Assembly (NCBI GenBank): GCA_021202015.1 | Contig: JAJQDV010000043.1 | Coordinates: 1 to 32,662 of the forward strand | Source of the DNA: Clostridiales bacterium | GTDB lineage: Bacteria > Bacillota > Clostridia > Lachnospirales > Lachnospiraceae | Direction of reading: 5' to 3' | Length of the DNA: 32,662 nucleotides | Part shown: positions 14,627-22,536 of the stretch, one piece after another | How the letters are laid out: every line of letters starts with the position of its first letter | Position numbering within the stretch: position 1 is the stretch's first letter | Notes under the pieces: generated by a model | What the model was told of the DNA's origin: nothing | Seen by the model: the letters and a program-made list of their open reading frames with translations, nothing else | The model's database searches: none | Program-made: the position numbers and the translations under genes

Positions 14627-16855
14627 ATGAAAAAAGAACAGATGCTTTCAAACCGGATACAGCTGCCGGAGCCGATCGATGAGATCGGCGGTTTCCGGGT
14701 CAGACCCGGAAACTACAGGATGTACGGCGCAATGGCCGTCCCGGGCGGCGTTAATTTTACCATTCATACACAGAAGGCGGAGTCCGTCGAGCTCCTTTTG
14801 TTTCATCGAAAGGAGGAGGAGCCTTACGCCGTGCTGCGGTTCCCGGACGACTACCGCATCGGGCATGTGTATTCGATGATCGTGTTTGATCTGGACATCG
14901 CGGATTTTGAGTATGCCTACCGTCTGGATGGTCCCTGGGAGCCGGAGAAGGGACTCCTGTTTCGCAGGGAGAATATTCTGCTGGACATTTACGCGAAGGC
15001 GGTCACCGGACAGAGCGTGTGGGGGCAGAAGAAGGCGGAGGGCTCCTTTTATAAAGCCCGGGTCGTGACGGATACTTTCGACTGGGGAAAGGATCGGAAT
15101 CCGCAGATACCCATGGAGGATCTGATCATTTACGAGCTTCATGTCCGCGGTTTTACGAAGCACGCTTCCTCCGGCGTGAGCCACCCCGGCACTTTTTCGG
15201 GGATTATGGAGAAGATTCCCTATCTGAAAGAGCTGGGCGTCAATGCCGTGGAGCTGATGCCCGTATTTGAGTTTGACGAGGTGAAGGACGACCGGCGGTA
15301 CCAGGGCAGACAGCTTCCGGATTACTGGGGCTACAATCCGATCAGTTTTTTTGCTCCCAATACCGGTTATGCCGGAGAGACAGAGTACAACCACGAGGGA
15401 TACGAGCTGAAGACGTTGATCCGTGCCCTGAATGAGAACGGGATCGAGTGCTTCCTGGACGTGGTGTTTAACCACACGGCAGAGGGGAATGAGAACGGCC
15501 CGGTGATCTCTTTCAAGGGATTTGACAATCAGATCTATTACATGCTGACGCCGGAGGGTTATTACTATAATTACAGCGGCTGCGGCAATACGCTGAACTG
15601 CAATCATCCGATCGTAAGACAGATGATCATGGACTGCCTGCGTTACTGGACTTCGGCTTATCATGTGGATGGGTTCCGTTTTGATCTGGCGAGTATTCTG
15701 GGGCGGAATCAGGACGGCACGCCGATGAACCATCCGCCGCTTCTGGAGAGCCTGGCCAATGATCCCGTCCTCGGCGACGTCAAGCTGATCGCGGAGGCCT
15801 GGGACGCGGGTGGGCTGTATCAGGTCGGCAGCTTTCCCGCGTGGAAGCGCTGGGCGGAGTGGAACGGACGGTACAGGGACGACATGCGCGATTTCCTGAA
15901 GGGGGACTGCGGACTTTCCCATACGGCCGCACTCCGGATCACCGGTTCGCGCGACATCTACGATCCGCAGTACAGAGGGGAGAATGCCTCCGTCAATTTT
16001 CTGAACTGCCATGACGGATTTACGCTCTGGGATATGTATTCCTACAACGAAAAACACAATGAGGCAAACGGCTGGGACAATACGGACGGAAGCAATGACA
16101 ACCGCAGCTGGAACTGCGGGGCGGAGGGCGAGACGGATTCGGAGGAAATCCTGACGCTGCGACGGAGGATGGCCAAAAACGCGCTCACCGTATTAATGCT
16201 GAGCCGGGGAACGCCGATGTTTTTCGCGGGGGATGAGTTTCTGAATACACAGTTCGGCAACAACAACGCCTACTGCCAGGACAATGAGATCTCCTGGCTG
16301 GACTGGACATATCCGGAGAAAAACCGCGGCCATTTTACATACACGAAGCATCTGATCCGTTTCAGGAGAGAGCACGATGTGATCCGGAAATTTTCCGGGA
16401 ACTGTTCGCTCGGACTGCCGGAGATACAGGTGCGGGAGCCGGATGAGAGGACGAAGGTGCTCTGCGTCACCTATGCCGGCCGTCCGAACGGGCAGGACGA
16501 CGCGGTGTGCCTCGCGGTCAATGTGTTCTGGGAGAGGCAGGCCTGTATATTGCCGGATCTGCCGGGGAACTGTCCGGCCGGGAAAGATCACCCCGAAGCG
16601 GCGCAGACAATCCGCGAAGCCGAACCCGGCTGTGCAGGATCGGAAGAATCGAAAGCAGCGGGCGCCGCGGAAAAGACTCGCGGGATCGGAGCCGGTTTCA
16701 CGTCCGGAGTCTGCAGATGGCGGATCGAGGCGGATTCTTCCGGCCGTTATCTGGAAGAAGGGATTCCTTCGGAAACAGACCCCTGTTTCGCTGAAGCTCC
16801 GGAGATTGAGATGGAGCCGCGATCGGTTCTCGTTTTCGTCATGCAGAAAATATAA
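14627..16855 (+). CDS. glgX: GlgX-type glycogen debranching enzyme / isoamylase (GH13)
   Basis: This 742-residue GH13 enzyme should cleave alpha-1,6 branches of glycogen or related glucans. An N-terminal CBM48-like domain (FRVRPG to about 125) is followed by the TIM barrel. Region I is DVVFNHTAEG; nucleophile D353 is in VDGFRFDLAS; acid/base E390 is in LIAEAWDAGG; the third Asp D463 is in NCHDGFTL. LPDYWGYNPISFFAPN is typical of GlgX/TreX. The C-terminal region carries a polar segment (about residues 645-700) with Gly, Ala, Glu and Ser bias that looks like a lineage-specific insertion. No secretion signal, so it acts on internal glycogen. The gene symbol is by family; no other glg genes are nearby. 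Confidence 0.85.
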   Translation: MKKEQMLSNRIQLPEPIDEIGGFRVRPGNYRMYGAMAVPGGVNFTIHTQKAESVELLLFHRKEEEPYAVLRFPDDYRIGHVYSMIVFDLDIADFEYAYRLDGPWEPEKGLLFRRENILLDIYAKAVTGQSVWGQKKAEGSFYKARVVTDTFDWGKDRNPQIPMEDLIIYELHVRGFTKHASSGVSHPGTFSGIMEKIPYLKELGVNAVELMPVFEFDEVKDDRRYQGRQLPDYWGYNPISFFAPNTGYAGETEYNHEGYELKTLIRALNENGIECFLDVVFNHTAEGNENGPVISFKGFDNQIYYMLTPEGYYYNYSGCGNTLNCNHPIVRQMIMDCLRYWTSAYHVDGFRFDLASILGRNQDGTPMNHPPLLESLANDPVLGDVKLIAEAWDAGGLYQVGSFPAWKRWAEWNGRYRDDMRDFLKGDCGLSHTAALRITGSRDIYDPQYRGENASVNFLNCHDGFTLWDMYSYNEKHNEANGWDNTDGSNDNRSWNCGAEGETDSEEILTLRRRMAKNALTVLMLSRGTPMFFAGDEFLNTQFGNNNAYCQDNEISWLDWTYPEKNRGHFTYTKHLIRFRREHDVIRKFSGNCSLGLPEIQVREPDERTKVLCVTYAGRPNGQDDAVCLAVNVFWERQACILPDLPGNCPAGKDHPEAAQTIREAEPGCAGSEESKAAGAAEKTRGIGAGFTSGVCRWRIEADSSGRYLEEGIPSETDPCFAEAPEIEMEPRSVLVFVMQKI

Positions 16856-16922
16856 TTGGATTTTCATCGGACAGCGGGAACCGGAAGAAAAATAAGTCCG
16901 ACAGACAGGATCTGGTATTATT

Positions 16923-19637
16923 ATGGAAAATAAATCTGAGAAAAAAACGGATCATACATATAAGAAGATAACCGTGGGATTTCTGGCGCATGTCGACGCG
17001 GGGAAGACCACGCTCTCCGAGAGCCTCCTGTACACCGCGGGCAGCATCCGCAGACTCGGAAAGGTGGATACGAAGGACTCCTTTCTGGACACGGATGAGC
17101 GGGAGAGAGCCCGCGGCATCACGATTTTTTCCAAACAGGCAATCCTGACCCGGGGAAATGCGCGGATTTTTCTTCTGGACACGCCGGGACATGTCGATTT
17201 CTCCGCGGAGACGGAGCGCACATTGGGCGTGCTGGATTATGCCGTCCTTCTCATCAGCGGAGCGGACGGGGTGCAGGGCCATACGCGGACCCTGTGGGAG
17301 CTTCTCGAGAGATACGATATCCCTGTTTTTCTGTTTGTCAATAAAATGGATCAGCCGGGGACGGACCGGGAAAGGCTGATGTCGGAGCTGAAAACCCGTC
17401 TCGACAGCTCCTGTGTGGATTTCACGGATATCATTTCCGAACCGATTCTGGAGGATATCGCTTCCTGCGATGAGGAGGCGATGGAGAGGTATTTCGAGAC
17501 GGGAGAGATTCCGGAAGAGCAGATTCGCGACCTGATCTGGAAGCGGCGCCTCTTTCCGTGTTTTTTCGGCTCGGCGCTGAAAATGACGGGCGTGGAGGAG
17601 TTCCTTGACGGATTTGTCCGCTATACGCTGGAGAAAGTCTGGCCGCGGGAGTTCGGAGCGAAGGTTTTTAAGATCACGAGGGATGCGCAGGGGAACCGTC
17701 TGACGCATATGAAGATCACCGGCGGTGTCCTGAGAACCAGAGACGTGCTCACGACGGACGCCGGAACCGATCCCTCGCGGAGGAAGGATGTCCGGGAGGA
17801 GAAGGTCAGCCAGATCCGCGTCTATCACGGAGAGAAGTTCGAGACTCCTTCCGAGGCGCGGGCGGGTGAGATCTGTACGGCCGCCGGTCTGTCGGCGACC
17901 TGGCCGGGGCAGGGGCTCGGTTTTGAGTCCGGAACCGGCGCGCCCGTTCTGGAGCCGGTTCTGTCCAGGCAGATCGTTTTGCCGGAGGGCGTGGACGCCG
18001 GCGTCATGCTGCCGAAGCTGCGCATGCTGGAGGAAGAGCAACCGGAACTGCGCATTGCCTGGGAGGAGCGCCTGCAGGAAATACGGGTGCAGGTGATGGG
18101 CGAGGTACAGATCGAGGTGCTGAGCAGCCTGATCGAGGAGCGCTTCGGGGTGAAGGTCGGTTTCGGGCCGCCGCATATCGTGTACCGCGAGACGATCGCG
18201 GCTCCGGTGGAAGGTGTCGGCCATTTCGAGCCGCTGCGGCATTACGCGGAGGTTCATCTCCTGATGGAACCGCTGCCGGCGGGGAGCGGTCTGAAGTTCG
18301 CGGCGGAATGCAGCGAGGATCTCCTGGATAAAAACTGGCAGCGGCTGATTCTGACGCATCTCGGAGAGCGGACGCACCGCGGCGTCCTGACCGGTTCTGC
18401 GATCACCGATATGAAGATTACCGTGATCGCGGGGCGGGCGCATCAGAAGCACACGGAGGGCGGCGATTTTCGCCAGGCGACGTACCGGGCGGTCCGGCAG
18501 GGGCTGATGGAGGCGGAGAACCGGCTGCTGGAGCCCTTTTATAATTTTCGCCTGGAGATTCCGGAACGGACGGTCGGCAGGGCCATGACGGACATTGAGA
18601 AGATGAACGGCCGCTGCGATCCGCCTTATACGGACGGCGAGGTCTGCGTCCTCACCGGATACGCGCCGGTGTCGACGATGCAGGATTACAGGCGGGAGGT
18701 GAGCGCATACACGAGGGGGTTCGGACGCCTGTCCTTTTCCCTGCGCGGGTATGAGGCCTGCCATAACCCGGACGAAGTCGTGGCGGCGAGAGGATATGAT
18801 CCGGAGGCGGATCCGTTTCATTCCCCGGATTCGGTGTTCTGTTCCCACGGTTCCGGCGTGATCGTGCCCTGGCATGAGGTGAAGAAATACATGCATGTGG
18901 AGAGCCCTCTGGCGCAAAGGGAATCTGCGGATCAGCAGGATGTAAAATCGGCGTCCCGGCCGGAAAAGAGCGCGGAGGATCCCTGGCTCGGTACGGATGA
19001 GATCGATGAGATTCTGGAAAAGGCGTATTTCGCGAACCGCGGAAAGCATTCCGCATCCGGAAAGGGCGTGGTAAAAAGGAGCCGCACCGAGCGCATCGAA
19101 CCGGTGAAAAGATCCTTTCGTCATGAGGAGAAGCAGGGAGAATACCTGCTTGTGGACGGCTACAATGTCATCTTTGCCTGGGAGGAGCTGGCCGGGCTCG
19201 CGCGGGAAGATATGGACGCGGCGCGCGGGAAGCTTCTGGATGAGATGTGCAATTATCAGGGTCTGAAGGGGATGCAGCTGATCGTCGTATTTGACGCCTA
19301 CCGCGTGGCGGGGCATCAGACCGAGATCCTGGATTACCACAATATCCATGTGGTCTTTACGAAGGAGGCAGAGACCGCGGACCAGTATATTGAGAAATTT
19401 GCCCATACGAACGCGAAAAAATACCGGGTGACCGTGGCGACGTCCGACGGTCTGGAGCAGATCATCATCCGGGGAGAAGGATGCCGACTCCTGTCCGCGC
19501 GTGACCTGCGGGCGGAGATCGAAGAGATGAAGCGTGAGATCCGGTCGGGTTACACGGAAGGGGCGGCTCCCCGGGGGAACGGGGAATTCAGAAAGGCGGT
19601 GGAGTCGGCGCTCCCGTCGAAACCGGCGAAAGAATAA
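16923..19637 (+). CDS. TetM/EF-G-like translation GTPase fused to a YacP/Rae1-type NYN nuclease domain
   Basis: This is a 904-residue fusion. Residues 1 to about 665 match ribosomal-protection/EF-G-like GTPases: G1 AHVDAGKTTLSESLL, G2 RGITI, G3 DTPGHVDF, G4 NKMD, then domains II-V ending SFSLRGYEACHN and HEVKKYMHV. A charged linker follows. Residues 740-880 form a NYN domain of the YacP/Rae1 type, with the acidic residues kept: D745 (LLVDGYNVI), D791 (VVFDAYRV), E815/E817 and D820 (TKEAETADQYIEK), D842 (ATSDGLEQ). Rae1 in Bacillus cleaves mRNA in the ribosomal A site, and TetM-like factors enter the same site. A GTPase-delivered mRNA cleavage factor is therefore a sound inference. Tetracycline resistance should not be assumed. 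A weak AGG precedes the ATG. lon follows after 115 bases. Confidence 0.88.
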   Translation: MENKSEKKTDHTYKKITVGFLAHVDAGKTTLSESLLYTAGSIRRLGKVDTKDSFLDTDERERARGITIFSKQAILTRGNARIFLLDTPGHVDFSAETERTLGVLDYAVLLISGADGVQGHTRTLWELLERYDIPVFLFVNKMDQPGTDRERLMSELKTRLDSSCVDFTDIISEPILEDIASCDEEAMERYFETGEIPEEQIRDLIWKRRLFPCFFGSALKMTGVEEFLDGFVRYTLEKVWPREFGAKVFKITRDAQGNRLTHMKITGGVLRTRDVLTTDAGTDPSRRKDVREEKVSQIRVYHGEKFETPSEARAGEICTAAGLSATWPGQGLGFESGTGAPVLEPVLSRQIVLPEGVDAGVMLPKLRMLEEEQPELRIAWEERLQEIRVQVMGEVQIEVLSSLIEERFGVKVGFGPPHIVYRETIAAPVEGVGHFEPLRHYAEVHLLMEPLPAGSGLKFAAECSEDLLDKNWQRLILTHLGERTHRGVLTGSAITDMKITVIAGRAHQKHTEGGDFRQATYRAVRQGLMEAENRLLEPFYNFRLEIPERTVGRAMTDIEKMNGRCDPPYTDGEVCVLTGYAPVSTMQDYRREVSAYTRGFGRLSFSLRGYEACHNPDEVVAARGYDPEADPFHSPDSVFCSHGSGVIVPWHEVKKYMHVESPLAQRESADQQDVKSASRPEKSAEDPWLGTDEIDEILEKAYFANRGKHSASGKGVVKRSRTERIEPVKRSFRHEEKQGEYLLVDGYNVIFAWEELAGLAREDMDAARGKLLDEMCNYQGLKGMQLIVVFDAYRVAGHQTEILDYHNIHVVFTKEAETADQYIEKFAHTNAKKYRVTVATSDGLEQIIIRGEGCRLLSARDLRAEIEEMKREIRSGYTEGAAPRGNGEFRKAVESALPSKPAKE

Positions 19638-19673
19638 AACATATGAAAGTTTTGTAAAACCTTTATTTACCTC

Positions 19674-19702
19674 TTGCAAAAAGACAGAAAGTGGTTTATG
19701 AT
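19674..19702 (+). promoter_or_regulatory. lon promoter
   Basis: TTGCAA (19674-19679), a 17-base spacer and TATGAT (19697-19702) predict transcription from about 19709, at the first base of the CIRCE element. Confidence 0.7.
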
Positions 19703-19709
19703 ACCCATA

Positions 19710-19736
19710 TTAGCACTCAGGAGAATAGACTGCTAA
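19710..19736 (+). promoter_or_regulatory. CIRCE element (HrcA operator) upstream of lon
   Basis: TTAGCACTC (19710-19718), nine bases, GACTGCTAA (19728-19736). The CIRCE consensus is TTAGCACTC-N9-GAGTGCTAA, so only one position differs. It overlaps the predicted transcription start, the right place for repression by HrcA with release on heat shock. Confidence 0.88.
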
Positions 19737-19752
19737 CAAACAGGAGGGACAA

Positions 19753-22059
19753 ATGATAGTATTACCGATTTATGATATGTTGCTTTTGCCAGGCGTTAAT
19801 TTTTATTTTCGTAAGGATGTGCTTTCCTCCATGCCGGTGAAGGAGTTTCCGGATGGAGAGGATGTCCTGTTCCTGGTTCAGAACACAGACAAGAAAAAAT
19901 CAGAGCTGCAGCCTCAGGATTTTTATGAGAAAGGCCTGATCGGAAAGGTCGACAGTGTCGACGACGAGGGGAATGTCAGCATCCGCGTGACGGACCGTGT
20001 CCGCATTTCCGATATAGAAAATGAGGGGGACGTTTTTTCCGCTTCCGGGAGCATCTGCCCGCTGGTGGAGGATATTTCCGAGGAGGAACGGCGGGAGAAG
20101 TATCAGGAGACGCAGAGAAGCCTGCTCCGGTTCGTTCAGCATTTTCAGTGGGGGATCGTGGCGCGCACCTTTATCCAGCACTGGCACTCGCTTTCCGAGA
20201 TGATCTGTGCGATTTCCGCTTATATGAATCTGACGCCGGAAGATAAATACGAGATTCTTGCGACGGATTCACACCGGGAACGGACCGATCTGATCCAGAA
20301 TTCCATTTTTGAGTTTATTGAGATGGTGAAGATCAGCGGGGAGGCGGAGCATGCCCAGCGCGAGACGCATGAGAGGGCCTACCGCGAGACGGCGCTGAAA
20401 AAGCAGATCTCTATCCTGGAGCAGGAGCTGGACGAGATGCACCCGGAGAATATTTCCGACGTGCGGAAGTTTGAAAAGAAGATCGACGAGGCGGGGATGA
20501 ATCCGGAGGCAGAGGCGGAGGCGAGAAAGGTCTTAAACCGCATGAAACAGGAGGGGAAGGACAGCCATGAGTACGGCATGCTCTACGATTATCTGGATTT
20601 TGTCACGACCCTCTCGTGGAAGAAGGCGGAGCCTGAGCCGATCGACCTGCGGGAAGCGGAGGATATCCTGAATGAGGATCACTACGGGCTCGATAAGGTC
20701 AAGGACCGGATCATACAGCAGATCGCCGTGATGGCGCTGAAAAAGCAGCAGTCCGGTTCCATCCTTTTGTTTGTGGGCGCTCCGGGTACCGGCAAGACGA
20801 GTATCGGACAGAGCATCGCAAAGGCGCTCCACCGCGAATATGTCCGGATCAGCCTGGGCGGCATCCGGGATGAGGCGGAGATCCGGGGACACCGCAGGAC
20901 CTACATAGGCGCCATGCCGGGGCGGATCATGGAGGGCATGAAGCGCAGCGGCGCTTCGAATCCGGTCATTGTCCTCGACGAGGTCGACAAGCTGGCGAAC
21001 GAGTACCACGGCGACCCGGCCAGCGCCCTGCTGGAGGTGCTGGATCCGGAACAGAATTTCAGCTTTACCGATCATTATATGAATGTCCCCTATGACCTCT
21101 CCGACGTGCTGTTCGTCTGCACGGCCAACACGGCGGACACCATACCGGAGCCGCTTTTAAACCGTATGGAGATGATCCAGTTCCCCGGCTACACGGCGGT
21201 GGAAAAGTTCCAGATCGCGAAGAAGCACCTGCTCCCGAAGGCGATGGAGAGCATGGGCATTAAGAAATCCTCTCTGAAGGTGACGGACGACGCGCTGCGG
21301 ATGATCATCAGCGAGTATACGGCCGAGTCCGGCGTGCGCGGACTGAAAAAACAGATGGATATCCTTTGCCGCCACGCGGCGGTGAAGCTGGTCCGCGGCG
21401 ACCAGAAGAGCATCACGGTCAATGTAAAGAGAATACGGGATTATCTGGACGGCAGAGGCATCCGCCACGATTCGCGGATGGAGCATGCGCTTCCCGGTGT
21501 GGTGACCGGTCTGGCCTGGACGCAGGCGGGCGGCGATATTCTGTTTATCGAGACCTCTGTCACGGAGGGCAGCGGGAAACTCAATGTGACCGGACAGCTC
21601 GGGGATGTGATGAAGGAGTCCGTCCAGATCGCGCTGACGCTCACCCGGTCCATGTTCCCGGAGGAGACTCGGGAATGGGAGAAGAAAAACATCCATGTGC
21701 ATGTCCCCGCGGGCGCTGTCCCGAAGGACGGTCCCTCCGCGGGCGTCACGATCACGACGGCGCTGGTGTCCCTGGCACTGCAGCGGCCGGTGCCGACCGA
21801 TATCGCCATGACGGGCGAGATATCCCTGCGCGGCGGCGTGATGCCGATCGGCGGCCTGCCGGAGAAGCTGATGGCGGCGCAGCGCGCCGGACTGAAGCGG
21901 ATCTTTATCCCGTATGAAAATGTCGAGGATCTGGAGGACGTCGCGGGGGAGGTAAAGGATGATCTGGAGATTATTCCGGTAAAACGCGTGGAGGATGTGC
22001 TTGAGGCCGCGGGTTTGATTGGAGAGGAAACGGAGGCTGAAAAGGCGGATGTGGCCTGA
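19753..22059 (+). CDS. lon: ATP-dependent protease Lon (LonA)
   Basis: Lon is a homo-oligomeric cytosolic AAA+ protease that removes misfolded and regulatory proteins. The 768 residues contain, in order, an N-terminal LAN domain (VLPIYDMLLLPGV to about 185), a helical linker rich in Glu/Lys, an AAA module with Walker A G342-APGTGKT and Walker B VIVLDEVDKL, and a Lon protease domain with the Ser-Lys dyad S662 (PKDGPSAGVT) and K705 (IGGLPEKL). The dyad spacing of 43 residues equals that of E. coli Lon. AGGAGGG at 19742-19748 precedes the ATG by 4 bases. The CIRCE element upstream places it in the heat-shock regulon. It is monocistronic, with a terminator directly after. Confidence 0.97.
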   Translation: MIVLPIYDMLLLPGVNFYFRKDVLSSMPVKEFPDGEDVLFLVQNTDKKKSELQPQDFYEKGLIGKVDSVDDEGNVSIRVTDRVRISDIENEGDVFSASGSICPLVEDISEEERREKYQETQRSLLRFVQHFQWGIVARTFIQHWHSLSEMICAISAYMNLTPEDKYEILATDSHRERTDLIQNSIFEFIEMVKISGEAEHAQRETHERAYRETALKKQISILEQELDEMHPENISDVRKFEKKIDEAGMNPEAEAEARKVLNRMKQEGKDSHEYGMLYDYLDFVTTLSWKKAEPEPIDLREAEDILNEDHYGLDKVKDRIIQQIAVMALKKQQSGSILLFVGAPGTGKTSIGQSIAKALHREYVRISLGGIRDEAEIRGHRRTYIGAMPGRIMEGMKRSGASNPVIVLDEVDKLANEYHGDPASALLEVLDPEQNFSFTDHYMNVPYDLSDVLFVCTANTADTIPEPLLNRMEMIQFPGYTAVEKFQIAKKHLLPKAMESMGIKKSSLKVTDDALRMIISEYTAESGVRGLKKQMDILCRHAAVKLVRGDQKSITVNVKRIRDYLDGRGIRHDSRMEHALPGVVTGLAWTQAGGDILFIETSVTEGSGKLNVTGQLGDVMKESVQIALTLTRSMFPEETREWEKKNIHVHVPAGAVPKDGPSAGVTITTALVSLALQRPVPTDIAMTGEISLRGGVMPIGGLPEKLMAAQRAGLKRIFIPYENVEDLEDVAGEVKDDLEIIPVKRVEDVLEAAGLIGEETEAEKADVA

Positions 22060-22073
22060 AAAGTGAAAAAACA

Positions 22074-22110
22074 GGGAGGGCGGGGTTCTTCAACCCCGGC
22101 TCTCTTTTTT
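22074..22110 (+). terminator. Rho-independent terminator of lon
   Basis: CGGGGTT (22081-22087) pairs with AACCCCG (22092-22098) around a CTTC loop. After a small internal loop, GGGAG (22074-22078) pairs with CTCTC (22100-22104), and a run of six T follows. Confidence 0.88.
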
Positions 22111-22150
22111 GCTTCAAAGCGTTGCAATTTGAAGCAAAATGGTGTATGGT
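22111..22150 (+). promoter_or_regulatory. Promoter and operator palindrome of the relB/dinJ-like gene
   Basis: A perfect inverted repeat, GCTTCAAA (22111-22118) and TTTGAAGC (22128-22135) with a 9-base centre, covers the -35 box TTGCAA (22122-22127). The -10 TATGGT (22145-22150) follows after 17 bases. Ribbon-helix-helix antitoxins normally repress their own promoter through such palindromes, so this is a likely autoregulatory operator. Confidence 0.65.
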
Positions 22151-22175
22151 GATAGATGAAAGGAGTTGATATTTT

Positions 22176-22445
22176 ATGACAACAATCAGTATTCGTCTGG
22201 ACGAATCAGAAAAATCAGAGCTCGAATGTATTCTTGCAGAGATGGGAATGAATTTATCTACATTTTATATGTTATATACAAAAAAGGTACTCAGGGACAG
22301 AAAAATTCCTTTTACGATTGAAGCATCACTGGATCCCTTTTATTCTCGCGAAAATGTCAGTCAGATTTTAAAAGCGGATCGTCAGGTCAGGGATGGTTGT
22401 GTAGTGGAAAAGTCCATGAAGGAGCTGGAGGATTTGGATCAATGA
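22176..22445 (+). CDS. RelB/DinJ family antitoxin (orphaned)
   Basis: The 89-residue protein begins MTTISIRLDESEKSELECIL, a ribbon-helix-helix DNA-binding start of the RelB/DinJ type, continues with MGMNLSTFYMLYTKKVL, and ends in an acidic toxin-binding tail (EKSMKELEDLDQ). AAGGAG at 22160-22165 lies 10 bases upstream. The composition is more AT-rich than the flanking genes, suggesting acquisition. Its stop overlaps an ATG as in normal antitoxin-toxin pairs, but the toxin gene that follows is reduced to its 3' end. The protein should still be able to repress its own promoter or neutralise related toxins elsewhere. Confidence 0.85.
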   Translation: MTTISIRLDESEKSELECILAEMGMNLSTFYMLYTKKVLRDRKIPFTIEASLDPFYSRENVSQILKADRQVRDGCVVEKSMKELEDLDQ

Positions 22446-22524
22446 AAAAGACCGTCTGGTATATCGAATAGAAGATGGAGCGGTTATTGTAGAACAGTGC
22501 AGAGGACATTATGGTGAAAAGTAA
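22442..22524 (+). pseudogene. Remnant of a Txe/YoeB/RelE-type toxin gene
   Basis: The ATG at 22442 overlaps the antitoxin stop and opens a frame that dies after 9 codons. In the neighbouring frame, 22450-22524 encode DRLVYRIEDGAVIVEQCRGH followed by YGEK and a stop. This is the characteristic C-terminal strand of Txe/YoeB-type mRNA interferases (RLVYRI...CRYHY). The first 55-60 residues are missing, so an internal deletion with frameshift has destroyed the toxin. Confidence 0.8.
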
Positions 22525-22536
22525 AAAGGAGCGTGT

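Noticed and set aside
16923-19637. Tetracycline resistance gene tet(M)-like
   Set aside because: The GTPase core is similar, but the long C-terminal NYN nuclease domain and chromosomal housekeeping setting argue against a simple resistance determinant.
16839-19679. A 946-codon open frame on the minus strand opposite the TetM-like fusion gene
   Set aside because: It exactly shadows the plus-strand gene, is rich in Arg/His/Leu/Asp, shows no domain and results from GC-rich third positions removing antisense stops.
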